DNA from: Levilactobacillus huananensis
GTDB taxonomy: Bacteria > Bacillota > Bacilli > Lactobacillales > Lactobacillaceae
Length of the DNA stretch: 64,000 bases
NCBI RefSeq assembly: GCF_003946145.1
Contig: NZ_RHOC01000009.1
Location: 32,552-96,551 of the forward strand
Reading direction: 5' to 3'
Shown here: positions 1 through 8,685 of the stretch, piece after piece
How the letters are laid out: each line of letters starts with the position of its first letter
Position numbering within the stretch: position 1 is the first letter of the stretch
Position numbers and translations under genes: made by a program
Notes under the pieces: model-generated
What the model saw: the letters and a program-made list of their open reading frames with translations, nothing else
The model's database searches: none
What the model was told of the DNA's origin: nothing

Positions 1-402
1 GCCATTTTTAACGATCTCTTAAAGCAGCGACACCTTACCCAATCATTCAGTGTCGCCTCTGTCGCAACAAGTGCCGAAGAAGAGGGAAATCCGCCACATC
101 CTGGTGCGCAAGCTGTGATGCGAGCACACGGATTGAACGCCAGTGAGCATCGTTCCCGCCCAATCACAGCAGCAGACTTTGCATGGGCTGATACAATTAT
201 TACTATGGATCATGCTAACGTTGCGAACTTACAACGTTTAGCGCCCACTGCGGCCGACCAAGCCAAAGTTAAACTCTGTTTAGACATATTTCCTAATCGC
301 CAAGGCGAAGCCATTGATGACCCTTGGTATACCCATAAATTCGAATTAACTTATCAGGAACTGGCTACCGCACTTCCAGCATGGTTGGATGCACTAGCCT
401 AG
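1..402 (+). CDS. Low-molecular-weight protein tyrosine phosphatase (3' part)
   Basis: The frame is open from base 1 to the TAG at 400-402, so the 5' end lies left of the window. The visible 133 residues match the C-terminal part of the LMW-PTPase family. They include the conserved stretch around HPGA, the S(R/E)xI region and the late Asp-Asp-Pro motif (IDDPWY) that supplies the general acid. The catalytic CX5R loop would be in the missing N-terminus. The family dephosphorylates phosphotyrosine (and in bacteria sometimes phosphoarginine) in the cytoplasm. An internal ATG at 115 is not the start, because the family similarity continues upstream of it. A long hairpin with a T-run follows directly. 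Confidence 0.85.
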   Translation, partial: AIFNDLLKQRHLTQSFSVASVATSAEEEGNPPHPGAQAVMRAHGLNASEHRSRPITAADFAWADTIITMDHANVANLQRLAPTAADQAKVKLCLDIFPNRQGEAIDDPWYTHKFELTYQELATALPAWLDALA

Positions 403-408
403 GCCTAA

Positions 409-505
409 GGGCGGCTAACTCATGCGTTTTAATGGTGATAACTGTCTAATCTTCGTCCTGGATTAGTCGGTTATCACCATTACGCAGAGTCGGCCGCCTT
501 TTTTG
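409..505 (+). terminator. Long composite hairpin with T-tract after the phosphatase gene
   Basis: GGCGGC at 410-415 pairs with GCCGCC at 493-498. Inside are GCGT/ACGC and a 12-bp perfect arm pair, AATGGTGATAAC at 431-442 against GTTATCACCATT at about 470-481. A smaller CTAATC/GATTAG helix sits inside that. A run of T follows at 499-504. This can act as a rho-independent terminator, but it is much longer than needed. Confidence 0.7.
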
Positions 506-556
506 GTCACTTTTGCCCCTGTATAAGTTTCTTCTCTTAACTTCGTTTGACTTGCT

Positions 557-2743
557 TTAGGGGGTATTCATCAACATCCAAGATATCTGGCCTGTGTAAT
601 TACCCACCACAGCCTCACTCCCCAGGCGTAAGATGACTCCTTGATTGTTTTCTGAGGAGATATGTGTCGTCGTTGACACACCGTCATTGATATGACTAGC
701 AATTGTTTGTGCCGATGCCAAGGATAGCAGTTGGCCCCCCTTAAGGTATTGCAGATCGCCATCCAGCGATCGACCATCGTCTTGCTTAAGCTGGCTGGCC
801 ACGGCCTCCAAATGCCAACCGCTTCCCTTCCCTCGAGTGTCTTTGACTATCAAGTCAAGGGGTTGTGTCGACGCTAATTGCTGCTTGGATCCGGTTACGT
901 TTCCCTTAAAGGTAACCTGTGGTGTTCCCGAGGTAAACGTTAACTCACTAATATAAATCATGACTGTTTCTGTCTGTGAGTTGTGGCTGGGATCTGGTCC
1001 CGTAGCCGTAATCGTTAGCTTATTGGTTTTTCTCGTGATAAACGATGCTGGGACCCCAATCGTGAACTGCCCCCGCTCGTCCTTGTCTTGGAGTACCTGT
1101 TCGAAAGAATGGCCATTAATGTTCATTTGAAGACGGATATCCGAGTTTTTCCAAGCCGGATTCTCGATGGCCACGCTTCCGGTAATGTAAGCCGCCTTAT
1201 TCCGACTCACGGTCACGCTACTGGGCAGTGTTAACTTTAGGTCAAGTGTTGGTGCGACGGTGAATTCCGGAGTCGCCGTTTCGACAACCGCTTCTTTTCC
1301 ATGGAACTGACTCTTGACGGGATCAATATGCCCTGTGCCGTCCTTGACCTTCCCCAGAAATGTAAACGTGGCTTCTGATGAAGAGGCGGATAGGCTAGTA
1401 GAAATCGAATGGACCAACTCATTGCGTGCAAGATCTGACACATCAAACATCTGAGTCTCTTCAGGTTCATTAGCCACTGTCAACTGACCAGATGAAAAGT
1501 CAATGTTGGTAGGCAGCTTTAGATCCGCCACAATATCACGCCAGCTCGTCTTACCACCTAGGTATCGCACATGATAATCAAGTTTGACTTGATCACCCTC
1601 TCGAACTTTCTTGGTCTGTGAAACATTCGTGTTCTGTGTCACGTTTGTCATACGAGTATCCGCCGAAACATCTACTAAATCTGGCACTTGATCAAAAACA
1701 ACGAGATTATTCTCTGATAGCGAACCAGTAGCACCAGTGAATCCCCATTGTGCCTCATGTTTGCCGTTATCGATCTCAGACTTATCGAGATCAAAAGTCG
1801 CTTCTCTCTTATGACTGTCGGAACCAGTCTGAGGATCCTTATCATCGAATGCATAGGTAATATGTGCCTTACTGGTGTCGCCATTAACTTGTGGATTGTA
1901 ATGCAGCGTAAAATGGTGCCACTTTTGATTGGATAAAAATTGGAAGGTATCTCCTTGGATCAGCCCCTTGTGTTTTAAGGACGTATAATACGCCGTTTCT
2001 TTCTCTCCCAAAAGGTGTCCAAAAAAATCCGAGACATCTTGTGTAATTTCGTTAGATTGGTAGCTGTTCGTGTTACCAGGATAATTCGCGGCAATGTGAG
2101 GGAAATCTAGGCCCTGGTCGGCATCAAACGAATCCCACTTTCCAGCCATTTCAAAGGTATTACTCTTATTAACGAACGAATCAAATTCAATCGCCCAGCT
2201 CTTCTGAATCGCCGAGGCCGCTATCTTATCCGGAACAGAAGCCTTAGGATCCGTATCCGCTCCCCAGACACCCAGTGTCTCTCCAAGCGTGTCACCTGGG
2301 TGCAAACTGTCTGGCAGACGAGTTGTTGCTGACGTACCACGTGGATCATTCTGTAAGACAAATGCCATGCCATCTCCGGTCTGGGCAATATTGGGATCCA
2401 CATAATCTCTCCCGCCAAAATACAACCACATAGAGACTGTTTGGGGTTCATCTAACCGAAAAGTGTTATCGTCTGTTGACCAAATACTCCCAACCTGTCC
2501 CTTACCATCAGTGATTTTAACCGCCTGTGTATCTTGCACCGCTGCGTTCTGACTGTCCACAATCTCCGCGTGATTGTTTAAAGACGTCCCTGGCACAAAG
2601 TAATCTTTGAGTCGAATCCCCTGTGGTGTCGTCCTCAAAGCATTCGTCAAATCATCCGTATTGCTAGCCAATGCGGACATACTTGGTTCCCAAAGAAAAC
2701 ACCCCCAAAGAATACTGATCAGGACGAATCTGATCGCCTTCAT
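557..2743 (-). CDS. L-type lectin-domain WxL surface protein
   Basis: This 728-residue exported protein starts with a signal peptide (about residues 1-26, ending near ALAS). An L-type (legume-like) lectin domain covers about residues 35-350, with motifs GDGMAFVLQNDP, WAIEFD and PHIAANYPG. A long beta-rich middle region follows. The C-terminus has the two-motif WxL cell-wall-binding domain (GWHLEA near residue 650 and ISWMLMNTP at the very end). WxL domains bind peptidoglycan non-covalently, and the lectin would bind glycans on host, plant or neighbouring cells. The ATG follows AAAGGGG at 10 nt. It corresponds to a CscC-like component, lies downstream of a paralogue (3193-5526), and appears to have its own promoter region with direct repeats. 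Confidence 0.85.
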   Translation of the reverse strand: MKAIRFVLISILWGCFLWEPSMSALASNTDDLTNALRTTPQGIRLKDYFVPGTSLNNHAEIVDSQNAAVQDTQAVKITDGKGQVGSIWSTDDNTFRLDEPQTVSMWLYFGGRDYVDPNIAQTGDGMAFVLQNDPRGTSATTRLPDSLHPGDTLGETLGVWGADTDPKASVPDKIAASAIQKSWAIEFDSFVNKSNTFEMAGKWDSFDADQGLDFPHIAANYPGNTNSYQSNEITQDVSDFFGHLLGEKETAYYTSLKHKGLIQGDTFQFLSNQKWHHFTLHYNPQVNGDTSKAHITYAFDDKDPQTGSDSHKREATFDLDKSEIDNGKHEAQWGFTGATGSLSENNLVVFDQVPDLVDVSADTRMTNVTQNTNVSQTKKVREGDQVKLDYHVRYLGGKTSWRDIVADLKLPTNIDFSSGQLTVANEPEETQMFDVSDLARNELVHSISTSLSASSSEATFTFLGKVKDGTGHIDPVKSQFHGKEAVVETATPEFTVAPTLDLKLTLPSSVTVSRNKAAYITGSVAIENPAWKNSDIRLQMNINGHSFEQVLQDKDERGQFTIGVPASFITRKTNKLTITATGPDPSHNSQTETVMIYISELTFTSGTPQVTFKGNVTGSKQQLASTQPLDLIVKDTRGKGSGWHLEAVASQLKQDDGRSLDGDLQYLKGGQLLSLASAQTIASHINDGVSTTTHISSENNQGVILRLGSEAVVGNYTGQISWMLMNTP

Positions 2744-2833
2744 CTATCTCTAACCCCTTTCTCTCCCTAGTCATTCGAGAAATTGTCATCATCGCCTCCT
2801 AGTCGCGACGATGATAACGCCATCATTATTAAA

Positions 2834-2933
2834 ATTATAGTTTAACTGATTTAATAATAACAGTATGTATTGTTTTAAAACAGTATAACATGGTTGCCAG
2901 TAAATACCAGTAAAAATCCCGATATAACAGTAT
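2834..2933 (-). promoter_or_regulatory. Promoter region with ATACTGTT direct repeats upstream of the lectin gene
   Basis: On the minus strand a -10 TATAAT lies at 2834-2839. The hexamer 17 bp upstream (2857-2862, TGTTAT) is a poor -35. The octamer ATACTGTT (minus strand) occurs at 2859-2866, 2879-2886 and 2926-2933, and the two proximal copies are separated by exactly 12 bp. A weak -35 with 12-bp-spaced direct repeats is the usual layout for activation by LytTR-type response regulators. The assignment to that family is inference. Confidence 0.5.
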
Positions 2934-3142
2934 TTATAAGGAGGGCGCTTACGACATCTTCCTGTGTTAAATACATTTGCTGGTTGCCTAATTGTCCATT
3001 CTCGTCATTATGCTGACTGAATACCGAAGGCAACTTCAATCGCGCCTTTTGAACATCAAGGTTGACCTTTGACCTGGTTGCCGCCCCCTTTGATGAAGCA
3101 ATAAGAATCATTACATTCAGTTTCTAGCAATGGCCGATGACA

Positions 3143-3174
3143 CAAAAAAAGCCAGCCCTCATCGGCTGGCTTTC
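3143..3174 (-). terminator. Terminator of the 3193-5526 lectin gene
   Basis: AAAGCCAGCC and GGCTGGCTTT form a hairpin, followed on the minus strand by seven T. It lies just downstream of the stop codon at 3193. Confidence 0.85.
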
Positions 3175-3192
3175 AACATTCTTCTACTTCAG

Positions 3193-5526
3193 TTAATTGG
3201 TCGCTGGCGTATTATCCAAAGACCAGTAAACTGTAGACATATAAGACCCCTGGATGGCACCGGCATTTGCCTTTAACAGCACGCCATTCTTACTGTTCCA
3301 ACCACCAGTCACATTGACCTGATCATTATCAGAATCCGTTGTGTGCGTATCAATCACGGCAGAGCCTTGTGTTAGACTCTGCTCACCATTGGCACCGGCA
3401 TACACCAGATCACCGTCCAAAGTTCCCCGAAGCCGACTAATAATCGGATCGGCGGTTGCCGTCAATGTCCATTTATCACCCGTCCCTATCGTATCGCTGA
3501 CTTGAACATTCCAACTACTGTCAGCGGGATAGCTCACCGCGGATCCGGTCAGATTCTGTGGATGGTCGACATTAAAGGTCGCCTTAGGGTTAACAATCAG
3601 GTCCAACGACCCATCCTTTAACGTAATCGTATATTTAACATCATTCCCCGAGTTAACCCCATTGTTATCAGTAGCATACATCTCGAGCTGATTGCCATCA
3701 GCTAGTCCAGAAATAAGACTTGAGGCTGGAATAGTGTAACTAAATTCTCCGGGCGAATCGTCATTACTCAACGTGGTCGTGGGGAGATTAATCCCGTTCA
3801 TCTGTGGGTGTAAGGTAATATTATTGTTAGTGGCATTACCAATTAGATACTTAATCTGCCCCGTAATCGTAACATCCTTAGCAGCAGTCAATGACTGGCT
3901 CCCTTGTAACCCATCAGCCGAAATGTGATCACCCGTTAAGGCCATCGTCATCGCGCCAGTGGCCTTTTTAACAATGAACCCACTGACAGAAGCATTCATC
4001 ATGGCGTTCGATCCTTCAAACGAGCTACTCGTCCCCTTAACCGTCGTCTGGTCAGCATCACCAGATACCGCTACCCCATTCAAGGTAATATCAGCAGAAG
4101 CATTTGGTGCCGTATCGCCATCTTTTTTCGTATTTAGGTTCTCAAGCGACTTGCTCAGGCTTTGACCGGTTGAGTCATCCGTCTTTAAGTCACTAATAGT
4201 ATCAGTATCACCATTCGCGTACTTGATCTTAGCGTTCTTAAAACTAATATTCGTGGGTAAATTCAGCTTAGCGACAATGTCCTTCCACGACTCACGGCCA
4301 CTCGTGTACTTCAGATTGAAGTTTAAGGACATCCGGTCACCATCGTTAACCGTGTCTGTATCCTGATCAATGACCTTATCAGACTGTGAGGCGTCCGTCA
4401 AAGTCGCGGCTGCCTTACCATTCACCAGCCCAGGAACTTGATCAAAGACTACCATATTAGGTTCCGTTCTGGTCCCCGTTGAGCTTGTAAAGCCCCAGCG
4501 TACCAGACCGTCGGAACCCACGCCTAAGTCCTTCTGAGGATCAATCTTAATGGGACCACTTGTATACGTTGGGTGCCCTGTCTCTGGATTCTCATCGCCC
4601 GCCTGAGGATCTTCATCATCATAAGTATAGGTCATCTCGTCTGTAGAACTGTTCCACCTCATCGTCACATGGCGCCAATTCCCATTATCTAGAAAAGTGA
4701 AAGACTTGGTGGTATTGCCCTCTCGTAACATATTTTTGTGAATTAAGGTGGCATACGTGTAATTTGATGTTGTCGTCACATAGTTAGGGAAGAAAACTGA
4801 TCCCATATTCGTTGTCGTTGATTCCGTTGCCCCAAGATTGCTCTGGTAACTACTCCCCTTTCCGGGGAAATTTGACGCAATATGCGGTCCAGAGATCCCT
4901 TGATCAAAGACTGACACATTGCCAGCCTTAAGGGTTGTCAAGGCACTTTTTGTATTGTCTAAAGAAGCATTCTTATTAGCTTGGGTATCAAATTCCACGG
5001 CCCAACTGTTTTGAATAGCCAGCTTGGCCATGGCATCCGTATCAATAGGCTTTGCGGTATCCGTTCGCGTATCCGTCCCCCAAACACCCAGCGTTTGCCC
5101 GGTACTGGGTGTGCCATCGCCCTTCTTGGCGATGGCATTGACCCCAGCTGGATCATTTTGCATGACGAAAGCCATCCCGTCACCACCAACGGTTCCACGA
5201 TTATCACCAAAATACATCCACATTGAAGCCGTCTGATCTTCATTCAAATTCATTTTCGCAGCATCAGTCGTCCAAATAGCCCCAACTTGGTTATTAGCAC
5301 TCGTTAAAATAACTGCCTTCCCTGCTCCAAAGCTAGTATCACCAAGTGTGGCCGCATTCCCAGCAATATTTCCAGTCGTGAAGTAACTGTTGACTGCAAT
5401 TCCTTTTGGCGCAGTCGGTAGCAACTGTGTCGCCGTTTTGACAGCCTGCGCTCTCAATGGGCGACCACCCATGACCAGCCCAACCATAACTGCCAGCCCA
5501 CCTAGCAAAATCGATTTAATCTTCAC
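3193..5526 (-). CDS. L-type lectin-domain WxL surface protein (paralogue)
   Basis: This 777-residue exported protein has the same plan as the 557-2743 product. It has a signal peptide, a lectin domain (GDGMAFVMQNDP, WAVEFD, PHIASNFPG within about residues 40-370), repeated beta-rich domains and a C-terminal WxL domain (DKWTLTA and VYWSLDNTP). The start is uncertain. The GTG at 5526 lies 8 nt after AAAGGAG, while an ATG at 5532 has only 2 nt spacing and a GTG at 5547 lies upstream of the Shine-Dalgarno sequence. The gene has its own promoter about 250 bp upstream and a strong terminator at 3143-3174, so it is probably monocistronic. Like its paralogue it resembles CscC of Lactobacillus csc clusters. 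Confidence 0.85.
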   Translation of the reverse strand: MKIKSILLGGLAVMVGLVMGGRPLRAQAVKTATQLLPTAPKGIAVNSYFTTGNIAGNAATLGDTSFGAGKAVILTSANNQVGAIWTTDAAKMNLNEDQTASMWMYFGDNRGTVGGDGMAFVMQNDPAGVNAIAKKGDGTPSTGQTLGVWGTDTRTDTAKPIDTDAMAKLAIQNSWAVEFDTQANKNASLDNTKSALTTLKAGNVSVFDQGISGPHIASNFPGKGSSYQSNLGATESTTTNMGSVFFPNYVTTTSNYTYATLIHKNMLREGNTTKSFTFLDNGNWRHVTMRWNSSTDEMTYTYDDEDPQAGDENPETGHPTYTSGPIKIDPQKDLGVGSDGLVRWGFTSSTGTRTEPNMVVFDQVPGLVNGKAAATLTDASQSDKVIDQDTDTVNDGDRMSLNFNLKYTSGRESWKDIVAKLNLPTNISFKNAKIKYANGDTDTISDLKTDDSTGQSLSKSLENLNTKKDGDTAPNASADITLNGVAVSGDADQTTVKGTSSSFEGSNAMMNASVSGFIVKKATGAMTMALTGDHISADGLQGSQSLTAAKDVTITGQIKYLIGNATNNNITLHPQMNGINLPTTTLSNDDSPGEFSYTIPASSLISGLADGNQLEMYATDNNGVNSGNDVKYTITLKDGSLDLIVNPKATFNVDHPQNLTGSAVSYPADSSWNVQVSDTIGTGDKWTLTATADPIISRLRGTLDGDLVYAGANGEQSLTQGSAVIDTHTTDSDNDQVNVTGGWNSKNGVLLKANAGAIQGSYMSTVYWSLDNTPATN

Positions 5527-5778
5527 GTTCATCTCTCCTTTGACCACTAAAAAGTCGGCAACTACTAGTCATCGTCGTCTCGTTCTTGATAGTCCTTTAT
5601 GTGGTGCCTTTATGCAGCATGATAAGTCTGGTCGACCTGTTAATTAACTGAATAATCTTAACTCTCAACAAAGAAAGATGAGAAGCGTGCAACCGATTGA
5701 AATCATACTTTTAACCTCGCGAGCATTCGATCTTAAAAAGCAAATACCCGTTGACTACTTTTGCTATTAATAAAACTA

Positions 5779-5807
5779 ATTATAAGACGTTTAGTCCCAA
5801 AACTCAA
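5779..5807 (-). promoter_or_regulatory. Promoter of the 3193-5526 lectin gene
   Basis: On the minus strand TTGAGT (5802-5807), a 17-bp spacer and a perfect TATAAT (5779-5784). The predicted transcript starts near 5772, leaving an unusually long leader of about 245 nt before the start codon. No recognised riboswitch is seen in the leader. The rest of 5548-6103 is AT-rich and holds no credible gene. Confidence 0.6.
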
Positions 5808-6103
5808 CCCAAATGTTTGCCCTGACGGTAAAGTAGGCCCTTTCTGGACGTACAAAAATGCATAATTCATCAATTGCACACCTTAATAATTATGTCCTAA
5901 ATTTAATTTAACGGCCAAATCAACAATGAAATCGATCCCACGCGTGTGAAGAAAATGATGACCATGTATAATTAATCAGTTTTTCTCTTTTTATAAATCT
6001 TAAAATGATCGAATTTGTCTGCCTATGTCCTGCCACATCGAGTAACCGTGAATGAATTGGCACGACTCACTTCGAATGACTAATTAAAGAAGACCACCCC
6101 AAA

Positions 6104-6133
6104 TAAAAAAGCCAGGACATCGTCCCAGCCTTT
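6104..6133 (-). terminator. Terminator of the csc operon
   Basis: The minus-strand hairpin AAAGGCTGGGAC / GTCCTGGCTTT (with two G-U pairs) is followed by a T-run. It lies just beyond the DUF916 gene. Confidence 0.8.
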
Positions 6134-6145
6134 CATACCATACGA

Positions 6146-7180
6146 TTACTTCTGATCTTCATCATCCTTGCGACGATTCTTCCACAAGAGGTAAATAATG
6201 ATCGCGATGAGGATCAGAATGATTACACCACCAGCCACGAACCACCAGAAATAACTCTTTTTTTGTGGCGTATTGTACTTGTTCTGAAGCTGTCCAATTC
6301 GTTTCTGAGTCAATTTGAAGTTCTTAACAAAATGCCAGTGATAGCCACCCTTGGCGTATGCATCGAGGGTTAATGTGTAAGTTCCCGCTTTCATCTGCGT
6401 ATCCCCAAAGGGAATGGCATAGTCAAAGTTACTATTGGGAGCCATCGCAAGATTCGATTTTTCATTACTCAAGACAGCCTTGGTACTGCCTTCTTTGGTC
6501 ACCTTAGTCTTTACGCGAAGCTGATTCATCAGACCTGGGCGTGGATTTTGCAAGTTGGCCTCAACTTGGTTGTACTTATTGAACTGGCCAACCTTGACTG
6601 TGTTCAATACCATATCTGGGGCAACGTCAACACTATCTTCACGCAAGCGAACCCCAATCACATAGGCGAAAGCATTCTTGATGCTAACACCCTTCTTGGC
6701 CTTGGAACTGTCGTTTGAGGTCAGTTGCTTAACGTTGATACCACCTAAGATCATTCCATCAATTTTCTTGGCAGGCATCTTGTAAGTGACGTAAACTGTC
6801 TTTTTACTCTTAGCCGGTACCGAGACCTTCTGAGTTTTATCCCCAAAAATATCCTTGATTCCTACCTTCAGCGTACTATCACGCTTAGGATTGGACTGAC
6901 TATAATCGACAACCCCATTCGGATTAGTGATCGCCTGATTAACACCAATTTGATAGTCTTTGGTCTTCTTCCCCGTGTTAGTAATGACAACCCCTAATTT
7001 TTGCTTTTGGTTGGGCTTTACCCGTAAGGCAAAGTAAGTGACCTTCTTGTCATCCTGATTTTTGGGCAAGATAGCACTTACTGTATACCCAACGCTCTCA
7101 GCGTGGGCGACCTGTGACAATCCGCCAACTGTGAGAACTAACGTCCCAACTGCTACTAATAACCGTAACCACTTTTTCAT
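6146..7180 (-). CDS. DUF916/DUF3324 membrane-anchored WxL-interacting protein (CscA-like)
   Basis: The product is 344 residues: a signal peptide (about 1-25), an extracellular DUF916 domain (about 28-150), DUF3324 (about 155-295), one membrane helix (about 315-337) and a short charged cytoplasmic tail. In csc clusters of lactobacilli and enterococci this membrane protein is the partner of the WxL proteins and is thought to hold them at the membrane/wall interface. The chosen ATG lies 11 nt after TGGAGG; an upstream in-frame ATG overlaps the Shine-Dalgarno sequence. It is the last gene of the operon 9072-6146 and is followed by a terminator. Confidence 0.88.
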   Translation of the reverse strand: MKKWLRLLVAVGTLVLTVGGLSQVAHAESVGYTVSAILPKNQDDKKVTYFALRVKPNQKQKLGVVITNTGKKTKDYQIGVNQAITNPNGVVDYSQSNPKRDSTLKVGIKDIFGDKTQKVSVPAKSKKTVYVTYKMPAKKIDGMILGGINVKQLTSNDSSKAKKGVSIKNAFAYVIGVRLREDSVDVAPDMVLNTVKVGQFNKYNQVEANLQNPRPGLMNQLRVKTKVTKEGSTKAVLSNEKSNLAMAPNSNFDYAIPFGDTQMKAGTYTLTLDAYAKGGYHWHFVKNFKLTQKRIGQLQNKYNTPQKKSYFWWFVAGGVIILILIAIIIYLLWKNRRKDDEDQK

Positions 7181-7270
7181 GATTATTTCGGCCTCCATAT
7201 TCAATTGTTAATAGGTTCATTGTAACAAAGAAAGCGGTGGCTGTCGCCACCGCTTTCTTTAAGACTCGTT

Positions 7271-7981
7271 TTATGGCGTATCCGTTAACTGCCAAGAAAA
7301 CTCCCCAGCATATTGTTGCTGTTTGGTTACCTGGTTCGCGTTAACAAACAAACGCGCTAATAATTTAGGTTGATAGTTCAGTCGCATGATCCAGGTCCCC
7401 AGACCTGCATCCTTCTTAGCCTGAGCAACCAATGCTGAAATACCTAATGGCAACTCTTGATCACCAGCAACAGTCACAGTGGGTTTGCCACTCACTGTAT
7501 CGGCATAACGCGGCGTAAACTTTGACCGTCCTAAGGTGAACGATGCCGCAGAAATTACCGAATGATCCTTCTGGCCAACCATGAGGCTCGGTGTCACATA
7601 GAGTTTCCACCCATGACCGTTGTAACGCCGATCACTGATCTGGACAAAGGCCTTGGTATTCATACCTGTCGCTGTAATGAGCCGACCGGTTAATCTAGCA
7701 TCCTGCTTAAACTTGATATTCGAGACATAATCCAAAGTCAGAGGTCCAGTTGACCCAGTTCCCGGATTATCTGGATCCTCAGGATCACCGGTGAAATTTC
7801 CATCCGGGTTGTCCGGATCAACAGGCTTCACGTCGGTATCCGTATCACCTGGCGTTAGGACTGTCGACGCCGACGTCTTGGATGGATCAGCGGCTGATGC
7901 GACTTCCCGTGGCGATGCAAATGCTAGGCTCGGGCCGAGCACTAAGGCAGCCACGACTGAAGCGAGCGTCTTAGTCACCAC
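7271..7981 (-). CDS. WxL-domain surface protein (CscB-like)
   Basis: The protein has 236 residues, with a signal peptide (about 1-30, ALA-type end) and an acidic D/P/G-rich linker with repeated D-P-D-N-P units at about 45-75. A C-terminal WxL domain carries both hallmarks, HGWKLYV in the middle and FSWQLTDTP at the end. It would be secreted and bind peptidoglycan non-covalently together with the other Csc proteins. The GTG start lies 5 nt after AAAGGAGG; a second GTG follows immediately and is equally possible. It lies 40 bp downstream of a second WxL gene and about 90 bp upstream of the DUF916 gene, in the same direction. Confidence 0.85.
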   Translation of the reverse strand: MVTKTLASVVAALVLGPSLAFASPREVASAADPSKTSASTVLTPGDTDTDVKPVDPDNPDGNFTGDPEDPDNPGTGSTGPLTLDYVSNIKFKQDARLTGRLITATGMNTKAFVQISDRRYNGHGWKLYVTPSLMVGQKDHSVISAASFTLGRSKFTPRYADTVSGKPTVTVAGDQELPLGISALVAQAKKDAGLGTWIMRLNYQPKLLARLFVNANQVTKQQQYAGEFSWQLTDTP

Positions 7982-8021
7982 ACAGCCCTCCTTTGCTTAA
8001 AGGCAACGGGTCATTGACACC

Positions 8022-8666
8022 TTAGGCTGGCGTGTTAGTTAACGTCCAAGTCAACTTTGACGTGTACGTATCAGCCTTGTTACCCGCAGCAACCTTGAAG
8101 CTGGCATCCTTCGCCGCATAGTTAGCCATCCAAGTTCCGACACCTTCACCAGTTGCGGCATGGAAGACCATTTGGTTGGTTTGACCTGCTGATGCAAAAC
8201 TTAATGCACTACCGGCAGTAACCGTCCCCTTGTTAGCTGAATCCTCAGCGGAAACCGTTGGGGCACCAAACATCATTTCACTTGCATTTAATGATGACTT
8301 GCCATCGCTACCGACGAAAGCGGCGGAAGCAACTTGTACATTCCAGCCAGAAGCAGTACCTGGATCATTAACCGTAACCGTACCAGGAGTTGCGTCTTTG
8401 TTAGTAGAATCTGGATTAGTGGTAAAGACACCACCCGTAAAGGTTTGTGTGTCCCCATTGAGCTGACCGCTAAACGAAACATCAGGCGCTGAAAGTAACT
8501 TAATCCCACCGGCACCAGTCGTCGTGTCCCCAGGGGTCAGTTCAACTGTTGCGGTTGTGTATTTGGGATCAGTTGCCGTTTCAGCAGCATTAGCGGTAAC
8601 CGTACTTAATCCAAATCCAGCAACGATAGCTGCAGTAGCAAGTAATTGTAAAGTCTTCTTAGTCAT
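8022..8666 (-). CDS. WxL-domain surface protein (CscB-like)
   Basis: The protein has 214 residues: a classic signal peptide (about 1-27, ending VTANA) and then a compact WxL protein with TATVELTPGD near the N-terminus, SGWNVQV at about residue 105 and the C-terminal LTWTLTNTP. The ATG follows GAGGAG with good spacing. It belongs to the csc operon between the small LPXTG-like gene and the second WxL gene. The two small WxL proteins differ in length and linker, so they are probably separate components and not a recent duplicate. Confidence 0.88.
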   Translation of the reverse strand: MTKKTLQLLATAAIVAGFGLSTVTANAAETATDPKYTTATVELTPGDTTTGAGGIKLLSAPDVSFSGQLNGDTQTFTGGVFTTNPDSTNKDATPGTVTVNDPGTASGWNVQVASAAFVGSDGKSSLNASEMMFGAPTVSAEDSANKGTVTAGSALSFASAGQTNQMVFHAATGEGVGTWMANYAAKDASFKVAAGNKADTYTSKLTWTLTNTPA

Positions 8667-8685
8667 AATAAATTTCTCCTCAACT

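Noticed and set aside
2821..2940. CRISPR-like short repeats near the lectin promoter
   Set aside because: Repeat units are 8 bp with unequal spacing; no CRISPR array or cas gene is present in the window.
2875..3111. 78-codon ORF on the minus strand between the two lectin genes
   Set aside because: It has no Shine-Dalgarno sequence, no recognised family, and overlaps the direct-repeat promoter region. A hydrophobic C-terminus is its only protein-like feature.
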